A stretch of 64,000 nucleotides of DNA from Ketogulonicigenium robustum (GTDB lineage: Bacteria; Pseudomonadota; Alphaproteobacteria; Rhodobacterales; Rhodobacteraceae), in the NCBI RefSeq assembly GCF_002117445.1, contig NZ_CP019937.1, positions 202,001 through 266,000 of the forward strand, read 5' to 3'. This document shows positions 1 through 8,114 of this stretch, one piece after another. The notes below the pieces were generated by a model. It did no database searches and was not told the DNA's origin. It worked only from the letters and a program-made list of their open reading frames with translations. Position numbers and translations under genes: made by a program. Position 1 is the stretch's first letter, and the number at the start of each line of letters is the position of its first letter.

Positions 1-1206
1 GCGACCATCATCGTCGATGGCGTCGATTTCAAATCCAGCAATATTTTGTTGAACTTGAACGTCGCCTCGAACGTGACGTGGCAAACCCAAAACGGGGCAT
101 CGCTGACGATCGAGTCTGGTTTGCTAGGCCTTAATCTGCTGTCGGGAATGGATTTTGTCGTTGGCGACACCAGTAAGATCGACTTCCATGCCGCTGGTGT
201 GACGGCATTGGGCGTGCTGCTGACGCCTAGTTATGATGTGACGTTTACAGGCGCCGGGGCAGGCGTTTTCAACTACACGCCTGCGAATATCGCGGTGCTG
301 GGGCACACTTTCTTTAACGTGTCGGGGATGGGCGCCAAGGACCAGTTCATCCTGAACGGCGGGCATCTAGCGGTGCGAAATTACAATGCCGCGTCCGAAG
401 TTCTGACCCTAGGCCGCACAGCGGATAGTTTGTTGGTGAATCTGCTGGCGAAACTGGGGCTGGTATATGAAGACGTCAGCGTACGTATAGGCATGTCGCA
501 AAAAGAATACGCCGAATTCACCGACAAGGCGGGGCAGGGTGGCATTGCCAACCAAGGTAGCGCCTGGCTGTTGTGGAACACCAGCGTCGGGACCTACACC
601 GACCCCTGCTTTGCCGAAGGCACCTTGATCACCACGGGCCGCGGCGCTGTGCCCGTGCAAGACCTGCGGGCGGGCGATCTGGTGCTGACGAAAGACAAGG
701 GGCTGCAGCCTATCAAGTGGGTAGGCAGGTCGCATCTGGACGCGGCCATGCTGGATATGCGCCCCAATATGCTGCCCGTGCGCATTGCCAAGGGGGCGCT
801 GGGGGCCGGTATGCCGCACACGGATCTAACCGTATCGCCGCAGCACCGCATGGTTGTGTCCGGCGATGCCGTGCACGCTGCGACGGGCAACGACGAAGCG
901 TTCATTGCGGCCAAGCACATGACCAACCTGCCTGGCGTCAGCGTCATGCAAGATGCGACCGAGGTGACATATTACCATATCTTGCTGGATGCGCATTCCG
1001 TGATTTTCGCAAATGGCGCCCCCAGCGAGAGCTTCTTCTTGGGCGACTACACCCGCCGCACGCTGAACCCGCGCCTGATGGCCGAGGTGCGGCAGGTCGT
1101 GCCCGGGGTCGATGATCCTGATTTTAGTCCCGTCATGGCCCGTCCGGCGTTGCGTGGGCGCGATGCGCGCGAGGTGTTGACTGCCAGCTGCTACGCCGCA
1201 GATTAA
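1..1206 (+). CDS. Hint-domain (Hint_2) surface or secreted protein, 5' end outside window
   Basis: The frame is open from base 1, so the N-terminus lies upstream; 401 residues are visible. The first 200 or so are rich in G, N, T, V and L and look like a beta-rich, possibly repetitive region that I do not recognise. A Hint module follows: the cysteine in PCFAEGTLI (visible residue 203) matches the hedgehog/intein nucleophile position, and VSPQHRM plus the ANGAPSESFF segment near the end match conserved Hint_2 blocks of Rhodobacterales proteins. Known Hint domains catalyse N-S acyl shifts that lead to self-cleavage. Activity here is inferred only, and many bacterial Hint_2 proteins have not been characterised. 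The GC of the first 600 bases looks lower than that of the neighbours. Family confident, function unknown. Confidence 0.8.
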   Translation, partial: ATIIVDGVDFKSSNILLNLNVASNVTWQTQNGASLTIESGLLGLNLLSGMDFVVGDTSKIDFHAAGVTALGVLLTPSYDVTFTGAGAGVFNYTPANIAVLGHTFFNVSGMGAKDQFILNGGHLAVRNYNAASEVLTLGRTADSLLVNLLAKLGLVYEDVSVRIGMSQKEYAEFTDKAGQGGIANQGSAWLLWNTSVGTYTDPCFAEGTLITTGRGAVPVQDLRAGDLVLTKDKGLQPIKWVGRSHLDAAMLDMRPNMLPVRIAKGALGAGMPHTDLTVSPQHRMVVSGDAVHAATGNDEAFIAAKHMTNLPGVSVMQDATEVTYYHILLDAHSVIFANGAPSESFFLGDYTRRTLNPRLMAEVRQVVPGVDDPDFSPVMARPALRGRDAREVLTASCYAAD

Positions 1207-1213
1207 GGCATGA

Positions 1214-1242
1214 AAAAGGCCCCCGCGATGGCGGGGGCCTTT
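1214..1242. terminator. Bidirectional rho-independent terminator
   Basis: A perfect GC-rich stem (AAAGGCCCCCGC paired with GCGGGGGCCTTT) lies between the convergent Hint gene and the cyd operon. It has an A tract on one side and a T run on the other, so it can serve both strands. Confidence 0.85.
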
Positions 1243-1248
1243 GGCGTT

Positions 1249-1359
1249 CTAGTCTTGCTTTTTCTTCGATCCGTCATCGACCAGTTCAAACCACATGGCG
1301 TTCAGAACGGCGAAGGTGACGGCCAAAGGAAGGCCCAAAATCCAAGCAAAATACCACAT
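1249..1359 (-). CDS. cydX: Cytochrome bd small subunit CydX
   Basis: A 36-residue single-span protein starting MWYFAWILG, followed by a hydrophobic stretch with NAMWFE and a short charged tail ending KKKQD. This is the usual size and pattern of CydX/CbdX, which packs against CydAB and stabilises the haems. It lies 14 bases after the cydB stop, last in the operon. An AGGAC ribosome-binding site precedes the ATG, which fixes the start. A longer in-frame extension overlapping cydB is not needed. Confidence 0.9.
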   Translation of the reverse strand: MWYFAWILGLPLAVTFAVLNAMWFELVDDGSKKKQD

Positions 1360-1373
1360 GTCATTTGTCCTTT

Positions 1374-2525
1374 CTAATAAGCATGGCCGCCGTCGGTGAT
1401 GTCTTTCTCGCGCACCTTGCCCCACAACAGTTTGTAGGCCCATGTGGTGTAGGCGCAGATCAGCGGCAGGAAGATGGCTGTGACCACCAGCATGATGAAC
1501 AACGTCATATGGCTGGAGGACGAATCCCACACGGTCAGGCTGGCCTCGGGTTGAATTGACGAGGGCAGGATGAACGGGAACATCGAAAGCCCGACGGACG
1601 CGATGATGCCCAAAATGGCCATTGCGCTACCCGCCATGGCCAAAATCTCGCGCCGCAATTGCAGCGCAAGCAGCACGACCAGCGGCCCCAGCAGCCCCAA
1701 AACGGGGGCGATGATTGTCCACGGGTGGGCGGCGTAATTTGCAAACCACGCGCCCCCTGCAACGGCCACCGTTTTCCCCAGCGGGTTCGACGGACCGTCA
1801 GGCGCGAATGTGCTGGTGACCTGATACCCCCCAACGAACGCCCAAAGGGCAAGCCCCCCCAGCGCATAAATCACCAGCGTGGCGATCGACGCCCAGCGGC
1901 CGAAGACGCGGCCGCGTGCGCGAATGTCGCCTTCGGTTTTCAGGATCATCCAGTTCGCGCCGTGCATGATCAGCATCGTGACCGACAGCAAGCCGCACAG
2001 CAGCGCGAACGGGTTCAGCAGGGCGAAGAAGCTGCCCTCGTAGAAAATGCGCAGATCCGAGCCCAGCCGGAACGGCACACCTTGCAGCACATTCCCAATG
2101 GCGACGCCGAAGATCAGGGCAGGGACGAACCCGCCAATAAACAGCGCCCAGTCCCAGTTGCGGCGCCACCGCGCACTTTCGCGCTTGGACCGGTATTTGA
2201 ACCCGACGGGCCGCAGGATCAGCGCGGCCAAAATCGCAAACATGGCCAAGTAGAACCCCGAGAACGACACCGCATAAAGCAGCGGCCATGCGGCGAAAAT
2301 CGCGCCGCCGCCCAAGATCAGCCAAACTTGGTTACCTTCCCATACGGGGCCGACGGTGTTGATGACGATGCGCCGTTCGATATCGGTTTTGCCCGCGAAA
2401 GGCAGCAGCATCGCCACGCCCAGATCGAACCCGTCCATCAGGGCAAAGCCGATCAGCAAAACGCCCAACAGCACCCACCAGATCAGGCGCAGCGTGTCAT
2501 AGGTGATCAATTCATGTAAGATCAT
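1374..2525 (-). CDS. cydB: Cytochrome bd ubiquinol oxidase subunit II
   Basis: A 383-residue membrane protein with the CydB pattern: an N-terminal IWWVLLGVLLIGFALMDGFD segment, the conserved GNQVWLILGGGAIFAAWP block, RPVGFKYRSK, and a C-terminal MFPFILPSS segment. Length matches the family (about 380). Together with CydA it forms the quinol oxidase that reduces oxygen to water at high affinity in the inner membrane. It starts 6 bases after the cydA stop, so the two are cotranscribed. Confidence 0.96.
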   Translation of the reverse strand: MILHELITYDTLRLIWWVLLGVLLIGFALMDGFDLGVAMLLPFAGKTDIERRIVINTVGPVWEGNQVWLILGGGAIFAAWPLLYAVSFSGFYLAMFAILAALILRPVGFKYRSKRESARWRRNWDWALFIGGFVPALIFGVAIGNVLQGVPFRLGSDLRIFYEGSFFALLNPFALLCGLLSVTMLIMHGANWMILKTEGDIRARGRVFGRWASIATLVIYALGGLALWAFVGGYQVTSTFAPDGPSNPLGKTVAVAGGAWFANYAAHPWTIIAPVLGLLGPLVVLLALQLRREILAMAGSAMAILGIIASVGLSMFPFILPSSIQPEASLTVWDSSSSHMTLFIMLVVTAIFLPLICAYTTWAYKLLWGKVREKDITDGGHAY

Positions 2526-2531
2526 AACAGG

Positions 2532-4109
2532 TTACTCCGCCGGAACTGGGTTACGGCCCCACAGGGGCGCTTCGGGTTCTTCGTCGGGTTGGGGGCCTTT
2601 GCGGATCGCGGCCAGCATCAGGCGCACCTCGATCACCAGCAGAACCGAGTAGATTGCGGTAAAGCCGACGATGGTCAGCAAGACTGTGGGAACCGTCAGA
2701 TGCGACACCGCCGCAACCGTCGGCAAAATGCCGTCGATTGCCCAAGGCTGGCGGCCGAATTCGGCGACGATCCAACCTAGCTCGGCCGCGATCCACGGCA
2801 ACGCCATGGCGGCGACGGCGATTTTCAGCGGCCAGCGGCGTTTGTCCAACTGGCGGCGGGCCGACAGGAAGAAGAACCCCGCCATCAGCGCCACGTTGAA
2901 GAAGCCGATCCCCACCATGCCACGGAAGGCCCAGAACAGCACGGGCACGTAAGGCACGGTATCCCACGCCGCCGCCTCGATCTGCGCGTCGGTGGCTGTG
3001 CGCGGGTCATCGACGTATTTCAGCAGCAGCAGGGCATAGCCCATGTCGTCTTTGTAGGTATCAAACCGCGCTGCAACCTCGGGGGCGACGGTTTCACCGA
3101 CGGGGGTGGCGCGATAGTCTTGCAGCGCGTCATAGGCGTTCAGGCCCAGACGAATGCGCTGTTCATTCTCGGCCAGCAGCTGGTCGATGCCGGGGATTAC
3201 GGTGGTCAGCGAACGCGTGCCGATCAGCCCCATAACCCACGGAATATGGACGCCAAAATGCGTGGTGCGTTCGTTCATGTCGGGAATGCCGACCAGCGTG
3301 AAAGATGCCGGTGCGGGCTGGGTTTCCCACATCCCCTCGATCGCGGCCATTTTCATCTTTTGGTTGGATGACACCAGATAGCCGCTTTCATCCCCCAGCA
3401 CGACGACCGAAATCGACGCCAGCAGCCCGAAGGATGCTGCAATCGTCATCGACCGCTTGGCCAGATCGACAAATTTGCCCCGCAGCAGATACAGCGCCGA
3501 AACCCCCAGCACAAAGACCGAGGCCGTCACATAGCCCGCCGAAACGGTGTGCACGAAGCGGGTTTGTGCGACGTGGTTGGTCAGCACCTCGAAAAAGCTG
3601 GTGACTTCCATTCGCATGGTGTCGGGATTGAATTCGGCGCCTACGGGGTGCTGCATCCAACCATTGGCGATCAGGATCCACAGGGCCGAGAAATTCGACC
3701 CGATGGCAACGGCATAGGTGGCCATCAGGTGGCCGACCTTCGACATCTTGTCCCAACCAAAGAAGAAGAGGCCGACGAACGTCGCCTCCATGAAGAATGC
3801 CATCAACCCCTCGATCGCAAGGGGGGCGCCGAAAATGTCGCCGACATAGTTGCTAAAATAGCTCCAGTTCATGCCGAACTGGAATTCCATGACGATACCT
3901 GTTGCCACGCCCAGCACGAAATTGATGCCGAACAGCGTGCCCCAGAATTTGGTCATCTGGCGCCAGATTTTGCGGCCAGTCATCACGTAGACCGTTTCCA
4001 TGATGGCCAGCAAGATAGACAAGCCCAGCGTCAGCGGGACGAATAAAAAGTGGTAAAGCGCTGTCAGCGCGAACTGCAGGCGCGATAGAGTTACAATATC
4101 AAATTCCAT
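2532..4109 (-). CDS. cydA: Cytochrome bd ubiquinol oxidase subunit I
   Basis: About 525 residues, close to the E. coli protein. LQFALTALYHFLFVPLTLG near the N-terminus carries the haem-ligand histidine. MEATFVG, RFVHTVSAGYV and FRGMVGIGF hold the other haem-site regions, and EFGRQPWAI is the conserved GRQPW quinol-site block. The length and the segment between them suggest the long Q-loop (E. coli-like) class rather than the shorter cyanide-insensitive CioA class; this is inference from length. A GTG lies directly in front of the ATG, and I prefer the ATG because a GGGAAAGG ribosome-binding site is well placed. The gene is preceded by cydDC, whose products are needed to assemble this oxidase. 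Confidence 0.96.
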   Translation of the reverse strand: MEFDIVTLSRLQFALTALYHFLFVPLTLGLSILLAIMETVYVMTGRKIWRQMTKFWGTLFGINFVLGVATGIVMEFQFGMNWSYFSNYVGDIFGAPLAIEGLMAFFMEATFVGLFFFGWDKMSKVGHLMATYAVAIGSNFSALWILIANGWMQHPVGAEFNPDTMRMEVTSFFEVLTNHVAQTRFVHTVSAGYVTASVFVLGVSALYLLRGKFVDLAKRSMTIAASFGLLASISVVVLGDESGYLVSSNQKMKMAAIEGMWETQPAPASFTLVGIPDMNERTTHFGVHIPWVMGLIGTRSLTTVIPGIDQLLAENEQRIRLGLNAYDALQDYRATPVGETVAPEVAARFDTYKDDMGYALLLLKYVDDPRTATDAQIEAAAWDTVPYVPVLFWAFRGMVGIGFFNVALMAGFFFLSARRQLDKRRWPLKIAVAAMALPWIAAELGWIVAEFGRQPWAIDGILPTVAAVSHLTVPTVLLTIVGFTAIYSVLLVIEVRLMLAAIRKGPQPDEEPEAPLWGRNPVPAE

Positions 4110-4197
4110 CACTATGCCTTTCCCGGCGCAAAGCCGGCGTTATGCACACTGGATGTCCAGCAGAATGGCTGGGCATCTGGCTGATAGGGCTGCGCGT

Positions 4198-5880
4198 TCA
4201 GTCCGGGCGCAGCAGGGCCAGCGCACTGGAAAACGCGGGGCTGGCCTTTTCATAGCTGGCGACAATGCGGCCGCCCTCCATGACGATAAGGCGGTTGGCA
4301 AATGCGGCCTCGCGCCTGATATGGGTTGCGATTACTACGGTTCTGTCGTCGGTCAAGCGTTGTAATTGCGTGATAACGTCGCGCGCGGTGCCGCTGTCGA
4401 GGGCCTCGGTCGGCTCGTCCAGCAACCAGATCGGGGCGTCGCGCAGGATCATGCGGGCCAGTGCCAGCCGGCGCGCCTGCCCGCCAGATATACCCAAGCC
4501 GCCCTCGCCGATGACGGTGTCGAGCCCGCCTGGTAACTGCGACAGTCCGGCAGCTGCCGCCGCATCGGTCAGTGCCTCATCGCTGGCCGTGGGCGCGGCG
4601 AGGCGCAGGTTTTCGCGCAGCGTGTCGGCGAAAATCTGGTTGCGCTGTGTCATCAGTGCTGTCGGCGCAACGGCGGCTACGCCCGATGTCGGCGTAACTT
4701 CTTGCGCCAATATAGCCAGCAGGCTCGACTTTCCCGCCCCAGAAGGGCCAATGATTGCAACGGTTTGTCCGGCGGCTATCGACAGGTTGATGGTATCCAG
4801 TCGCGGCTGACCCGCGCCAGATTGGGCAAGCGTCACCGCTGCCAGCTCGGCTGCGGTCCCTGCGGGCGGCCGCGGGTATTCGGGCAATGGCGCCGTGTCT
4901 TGCAAGCGTGGGCGCAGGCGCCGCGCTGCCATTCGAATGCGTGGCAATTCCATCGCACCGCGCCGCAGTGCGCCGAACGGTTCGACTGCGGCGAAGGCCA
5001 GCAGAACGGCCAGTGTCGCAGGCGCTGCCCCGATATTTCCGGCTTGAACCAAGTGCCCTGCGACCAGCAAGACACCCGCCAAAACGGCCGCTGCGACCAG
5101 CCCGAACGCAAGTGTCGCAGTGGCTTCGGTGTTGTTCAACTTTTGGTCAACACGGGCTAGCCGTGCGTCCGCCTGCAGGATTGCGTCGGCCTGCGCCTGC
5201 ATCCGGCCGGTCATGATCAGGGCGGTTTGCCCCTGCACAAGGTCGATGGTGCGAGCGCGGTTCGCCTCGACCATGCGGGCGCGGTACAGGGTGTTCGCGG
5301 CAGCGCTGCGGGCAGCGGCGGCGGGAATGGCGATGCCGGCAGCGATCAGTACTGCAACAACCCCCAACCCCAGCCAGACATTCAGCACCCCCAGCACCAC
5401 ACCCGCAACCAGCGCCACCGCACCGGCGGCGAACGCGGGTACCAGCACGCGCAGATATAACCCGTCGAGGGCGTCTATATCATGCGTCAGCCGGAACAGC
5501 AGCCGCGCGGGCCGCAGGATTAGCCGCCCCGCCGCGCCGGGCGTGGCCCAGCCGCGGAACAGCCGCGCGCGCAAGCTGGCCAAGACGCGCAATGTGGCGT
5601 CATGCGTCACCACCCGCTCGCCATAGCGCGATGCGGTGCGCGCCAGCGCCAGCAGCCGGATCGACGCGGAAGGCATGAAGACGTCGAATGCGGCAATCGC
5701 CGCGACCGATAGCCCCGCAATGGCGGCTGCTGTCAGGAACCAGCCCGATAGACCCAAAAGGGCCGTGCCAGCCAACGCAGTGGCGGCGGCCAAAAGCCCG
5801 CCTTGAATCATCGCCTTGCGCTGTTGTTGGATGAACAGCCGCAATACGGGCGTAAGGTCGCGGATGGCGGGGTGCTTCAT
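4198..5880 (-). CDS. cydC: Heterodimeric ABC transporter subunit CydC (reductant exporter for cytochrome bd assembly)
   Basis: 560 residues: an N-terminal six-span ABC exporter domain (LLGLSGWFLTAAAIAGL and ALARTASRYGERVVTHD are typical of CydC) and a C-terminal ATPase with Walker A GPSGAGKSS, signature ISGGQARRLALAR and Walker B IWLLDEPTEALD. CydDC exports cysteine and glutathione to the periplasm and has been linked to haem handling; it is required for cytochrome bd maturation. Its ATG overlaps the cydD stop by 4 bases (ATGA), implying translational coupling. cydA follows 88 bases downstream. Confidence 0.95.
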   Translation of the reverse strand: MKHPAIRDLTPVLRLFIQQQRKAMIQGGLLAAATALAGTALLGLSGWFLTAAAIAGLSVAAIAAFDVFMPSASIRLLALARTASRYGERVVTHDATLRVLASLRARLFRGWATPGAAGRLILRPARLLFRLTHDIDALDGLYLRVLVPAFAAGAVALVAGVVLGVLNVWLGLGVVAVLIAAGIAIPAAAARSAAANTLYRARMVEANRARTIDLVQGQTALIMTGRMQAQADAILQADARLARVDQKLNNTEATATLAFGLVAAAVLAGVLLVAGHLVQAGNIGAAPATLAVLLAFAAVEPFGALRRGAMELPRIRMAARRLRPRLQDTAPLPEYPRPPAGTAAELAAVTLAQSGAGQPRLDTINLSIAAGQTVAIIGPSGAGKSSLLAILAQEVTPTSGVAAVAPTALMTQRNQIFADTLRENLRLAAPTASDEALTDAAAAAGLSQLPGGLDTVIGEGGLGISGGQARRLALARMILRDAPIWLLDEPTEALDSGTARDVITQLQRLTDDRTVVIATHIRREAAFANRLIVMEGGRIVASYEKASPAFSSALALLRPD

Positions 5881-7544
5881 GCCGCATCCTCCAACCGTGG
5901 TGGCGCAAGGCGGATGGTGCGCCCCATGCGCTGCGCAAGCAGCGGGTCATGCGTGGCAACGACCAGCGTTTTGCCCTGCGCGGCCTTGATCAGGCTATCG
6001 GTTACATCCGCTGCGGTGATGGGGTCCAGATGGGCGGTCGGCTCGTCCGCAAGAATGATCTGCGCGGGGTGCGTATCCTCGCGCGCGAGGGCGCGGGCCA
6101 GCGACAGGCGCAGCACCTCGCCGCCGGACAGGCCGACGCCGTCTTCGCCAATCGCACCGTGCCCGTGCAACGCCGCGACACGGCCTAGCTGCGCCTGTTT
6201 CAAAGCCGCATCCACAGTGCACTGTGCCATGGGGCGGCCCAGCGTGATGTTCTGCTGCAGGCTGCCAGCGAACATATGGGCGTTCTGGCCCACCCAAGCG
6301 ATGCTGGCGCGCGCACCGGCGGGGGTGGCATCGCCGATGCTGATGCGCCCCGCCGTTGGGCTGGCAAGGCCAGCGATTAGGGCCAGCAGCGTGGATTTCC
6401 CCCCGCCGCTGGGCGCAAGGATCGCCACATGTTCCCCCGCCGCGATCTGCAGGTTCAGGTCGTGGAACACGGGGGCAGGGGCGCCGTCATGTGAAAATGC
6501 CAAGCCATCGATGGCAATGGCAGGCGCAGCGCCCAGCGCGCTGACGGGGCCGGTGGGTAGCGGCTGGCCCTGCGCGTCGGTTTGCATGGCGAGGGCTTTC
6601 ATCGCAGCCTCGCCCGCTGCGCGATCGTGCCAGACGGCAGACATCTCGCGCCAAGGCTCAAAGAAGTTGGGGGCCAGCAGCAGAATGAACATGCCCTGTG
6701 TCAGTGTCAGCTGGCCGCCCCACGCGCCAAAGGGCAGCTCGCCCAGCAGGTGGAAGCCGACGTAAACGGCAACCATTGCGACCCCTAGGGCCGAAAATAG
6801 CTCCATCACGGCGGATGTCATGAAGGCGATGCGCAGCACGGCCATCGTTTTTTCGCGCAACTGTTCGGCATGGGTATGGATGCGCTGGGCCGTCGCCTCG
6901 ACCGCGCCAAGGCCCCGGATCGTCGCAAGACCGCGCAGACGGTCGAGCAAAAAGGCGTTCATCGTGCCGAGCTCGACCATTTGGGTGCGGCTGGTGGCCT
7001 CGGCGCGCCAACCGATGAGGGCCATGAAGACGGGAATGACCGGCAGGCAGATCAGCAGCGCCAGCGCGGCAGCCCATGACAGCGGCAGGATGGTGAAGAA
7101 GAACACCAGCGGCACAACGGCAGCCTTCAGCCGGATCGGGCGGAACCGCGCCAGATAGGGCACGATCGCCTCGGCTTGTTCGGCGATGATGCTGGCCGCC
7201 GCGCCCGATTCCTGCCGGCCGCGATCCAGCGGCGACTGGGCAGTCAGGGCCGAGATTGCGTTCGCCCGCAGCTGATGCAAGCGCCGCCGCGCGGCGGCGA
7301 ATGATAGCCGCGTTCCCCAACTATCAAGAAACGCGCGCAGCGCGCCAACGGCAAAGACACCCGCAGCCAGCGGCGCCAAACGCGAAAAATCACCGGCAGC
7401 GATTCCCCCGATCGCCATGGCGATGCAGGCGGCTTGTGCAATCCAAAGAAGGCCAGAAACGGTCGGAAGCACATCGGCCCCACCCCTCTTGGCGGGGTTG
7501 CCACTGTGGTGATGTTCCTTGTGAACCGAACGGCTGGGGCGCAT
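5877..7544 (-). CDS. cydD: Heterodimeric ABC transporter subunit CydD
   Basis: 555 residues, slightly shorter than E. coli CydD (588). The membrane domain has ELGTMNAFLLDRLRGLATIRGLGA. The ATPase has Walker A APSGGGKST, signature LSGGEVLRLSLARAL and Walker B IILADEPTAHLD. It is the first gene of the cyd operon and partner of CydC. The first 20 or so residues (rich in H, K and R) are not conserved in feel, so a slightly later start is possible. Confidence 0.93.
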   Translation of the reverse strand: MRPSRSVHKEHHHSGNPAKRGGADVLPTVSGLLWIAQAACIAMAIGGIAAGDFSRLAPLAAGVFAVGALRAFLDSWGTRLSFAAARRRLHQLRANAISALTAQSPLDRGRQESGAAASIIAEQAEAIVPYLARFRPIRLKAAVVPLVFFFTILPLSWAAALALLICLPVIPVFMALIGWRAEATSRTQMVELGTMNAFLLDRLRGLATIRGLGAVEATAQRIHTHAEQLREKTMAVLRIAFMTSAVMELFSALGVAMVAVYVGFHLLGELPFGAWGGQLTLTQGMFILLLAPNFFEPWREMSAVWHDRAAGEAAMKALAMQTDAQGQPLPTGPVSALGAAPAIAIDGLAFSHDGAPAPVFHDLNLQIAAGEHVAILAPSGGGKSTLLALIAGLASPTAGRISIGDATPAGARASIAWVGQNAHMFAGSLQQNITLGRPMAQCTVDAALKQAQLGRVAALHGHGAIGEDGVGLSGGEVLRLSLARALAREDTHPAQIILADEPTAHLDPITAADVTDSLIKAAQGKTLVVATHDPLLAQRMGRTIRLAPPRLEDAA

Positions 7545-7588
7545 GGCTTGCTCGCTGGTCGTTGTGCGCCTTATTTTTCACCGCTTTT

Positions 7589-7602
7589 TTGCGCAGGGGC
7601 AA
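7589..7602. promoter_or_regulatory. Possible CRP/FNR-family half-symmetric site upstream of cydD
   Basis: TTGCGCAGGGGCAA has the TTGN8CAA arm spacing of CRP/FNR-family operators and perfect TTGC/GCAA arms. It lies 45-58 bases before the cydD start. It departs from the FnrL consensus TTGAN6TCAA at the fourth position of each arm, so this is a weak call. Confidence 0.25.
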
Positions 7603-7721
7603 GCGAAATCGACCCCTTAGCTGCGGGCGCGCGTAGGTGTTTCCAGATGGCCAATCAGGGGCATATGGTGGTAGCGATCAGTCAGCGCCCACGGCGCGAA
7701 TGCATTTTGAGGAGAGATTCA

Positions 7722-8081
7722 ATGGCACATTCGGATCACGACGCGGCAGGGCTGCAAATCCGCCACATCGACGACGACTTCTCGACCATGGCCCAGATCA
7801 GCGTCGAGGATGTCGCCGCCATCGCGCAGCTGGGCTACAAGGCGCTGGTTTGCACGCGCCCCGACATGGAAGACCCGGGCCAGCCCGATTTCGCGCAGAT
7901 CGCTGCGGCGGCCGCCGATCAGGGTCTGCAGATTGCGCATATTCCTGTTGTGGGTGGTGTGGGCGCAACGCCCGAACAAGTGGCCGAGATGAAGGCGTTT
8001 CTGGCCGCCGCGCCCAAGCCGATCCTGGGCTATTGCCGGTCGGGCACCCGCGCAGGCGTGCTGTATGAGGCCGCGAAGTAA
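7722..8081 (+). CDS. DUF442/TIGR01244-type sulfurtransferase or phosphatase-like protein
   Basis: 119 residues with a single small domain. It begins with IRHIDDDFSTMAQIS and YKALVCTRPDMED, has IPVVGG in the middle, and ends with GYCRSGTRAG, a C-x4-R catalytic loop like that of rhodaneses. In other bacteria this domain is fused to persulfide dioxygenases (Blh) controlled by BigR. A persulfide-related role is therefore plausible, and an ArsR repressor with the matching cysteine pair lies nearby. The ATG is preceded by GAGGAGA, so I reject an upstream extension. Convergent with the MFS gene. Confidence 0.8.
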   Translation: MAHSDHDAAGLQIRHIDDDFSTMAQISVEDVAAIAQLGYKALVCTRPDMEDPGQPDFAQIAAAAADQGLQIAHIPVVGGVGATPEQVAEMKAFLAAAPKPILGYCRSGTRAGVLYEAAK

Positions 8082-8085
8082 ATGC

Positions 8086-8114
8086 AAAAGGGGGCGCGCG
8101 TGGCCCCCTTTTTC
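8086..8114. terminator. Bidirectional rho-independent terminator
   Basis: Stem AAAGGGGGC with GCCCCCTTT, followed by a T run, between the convergent sulfurtransferase and MFS genes. Confidence 0.85.
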
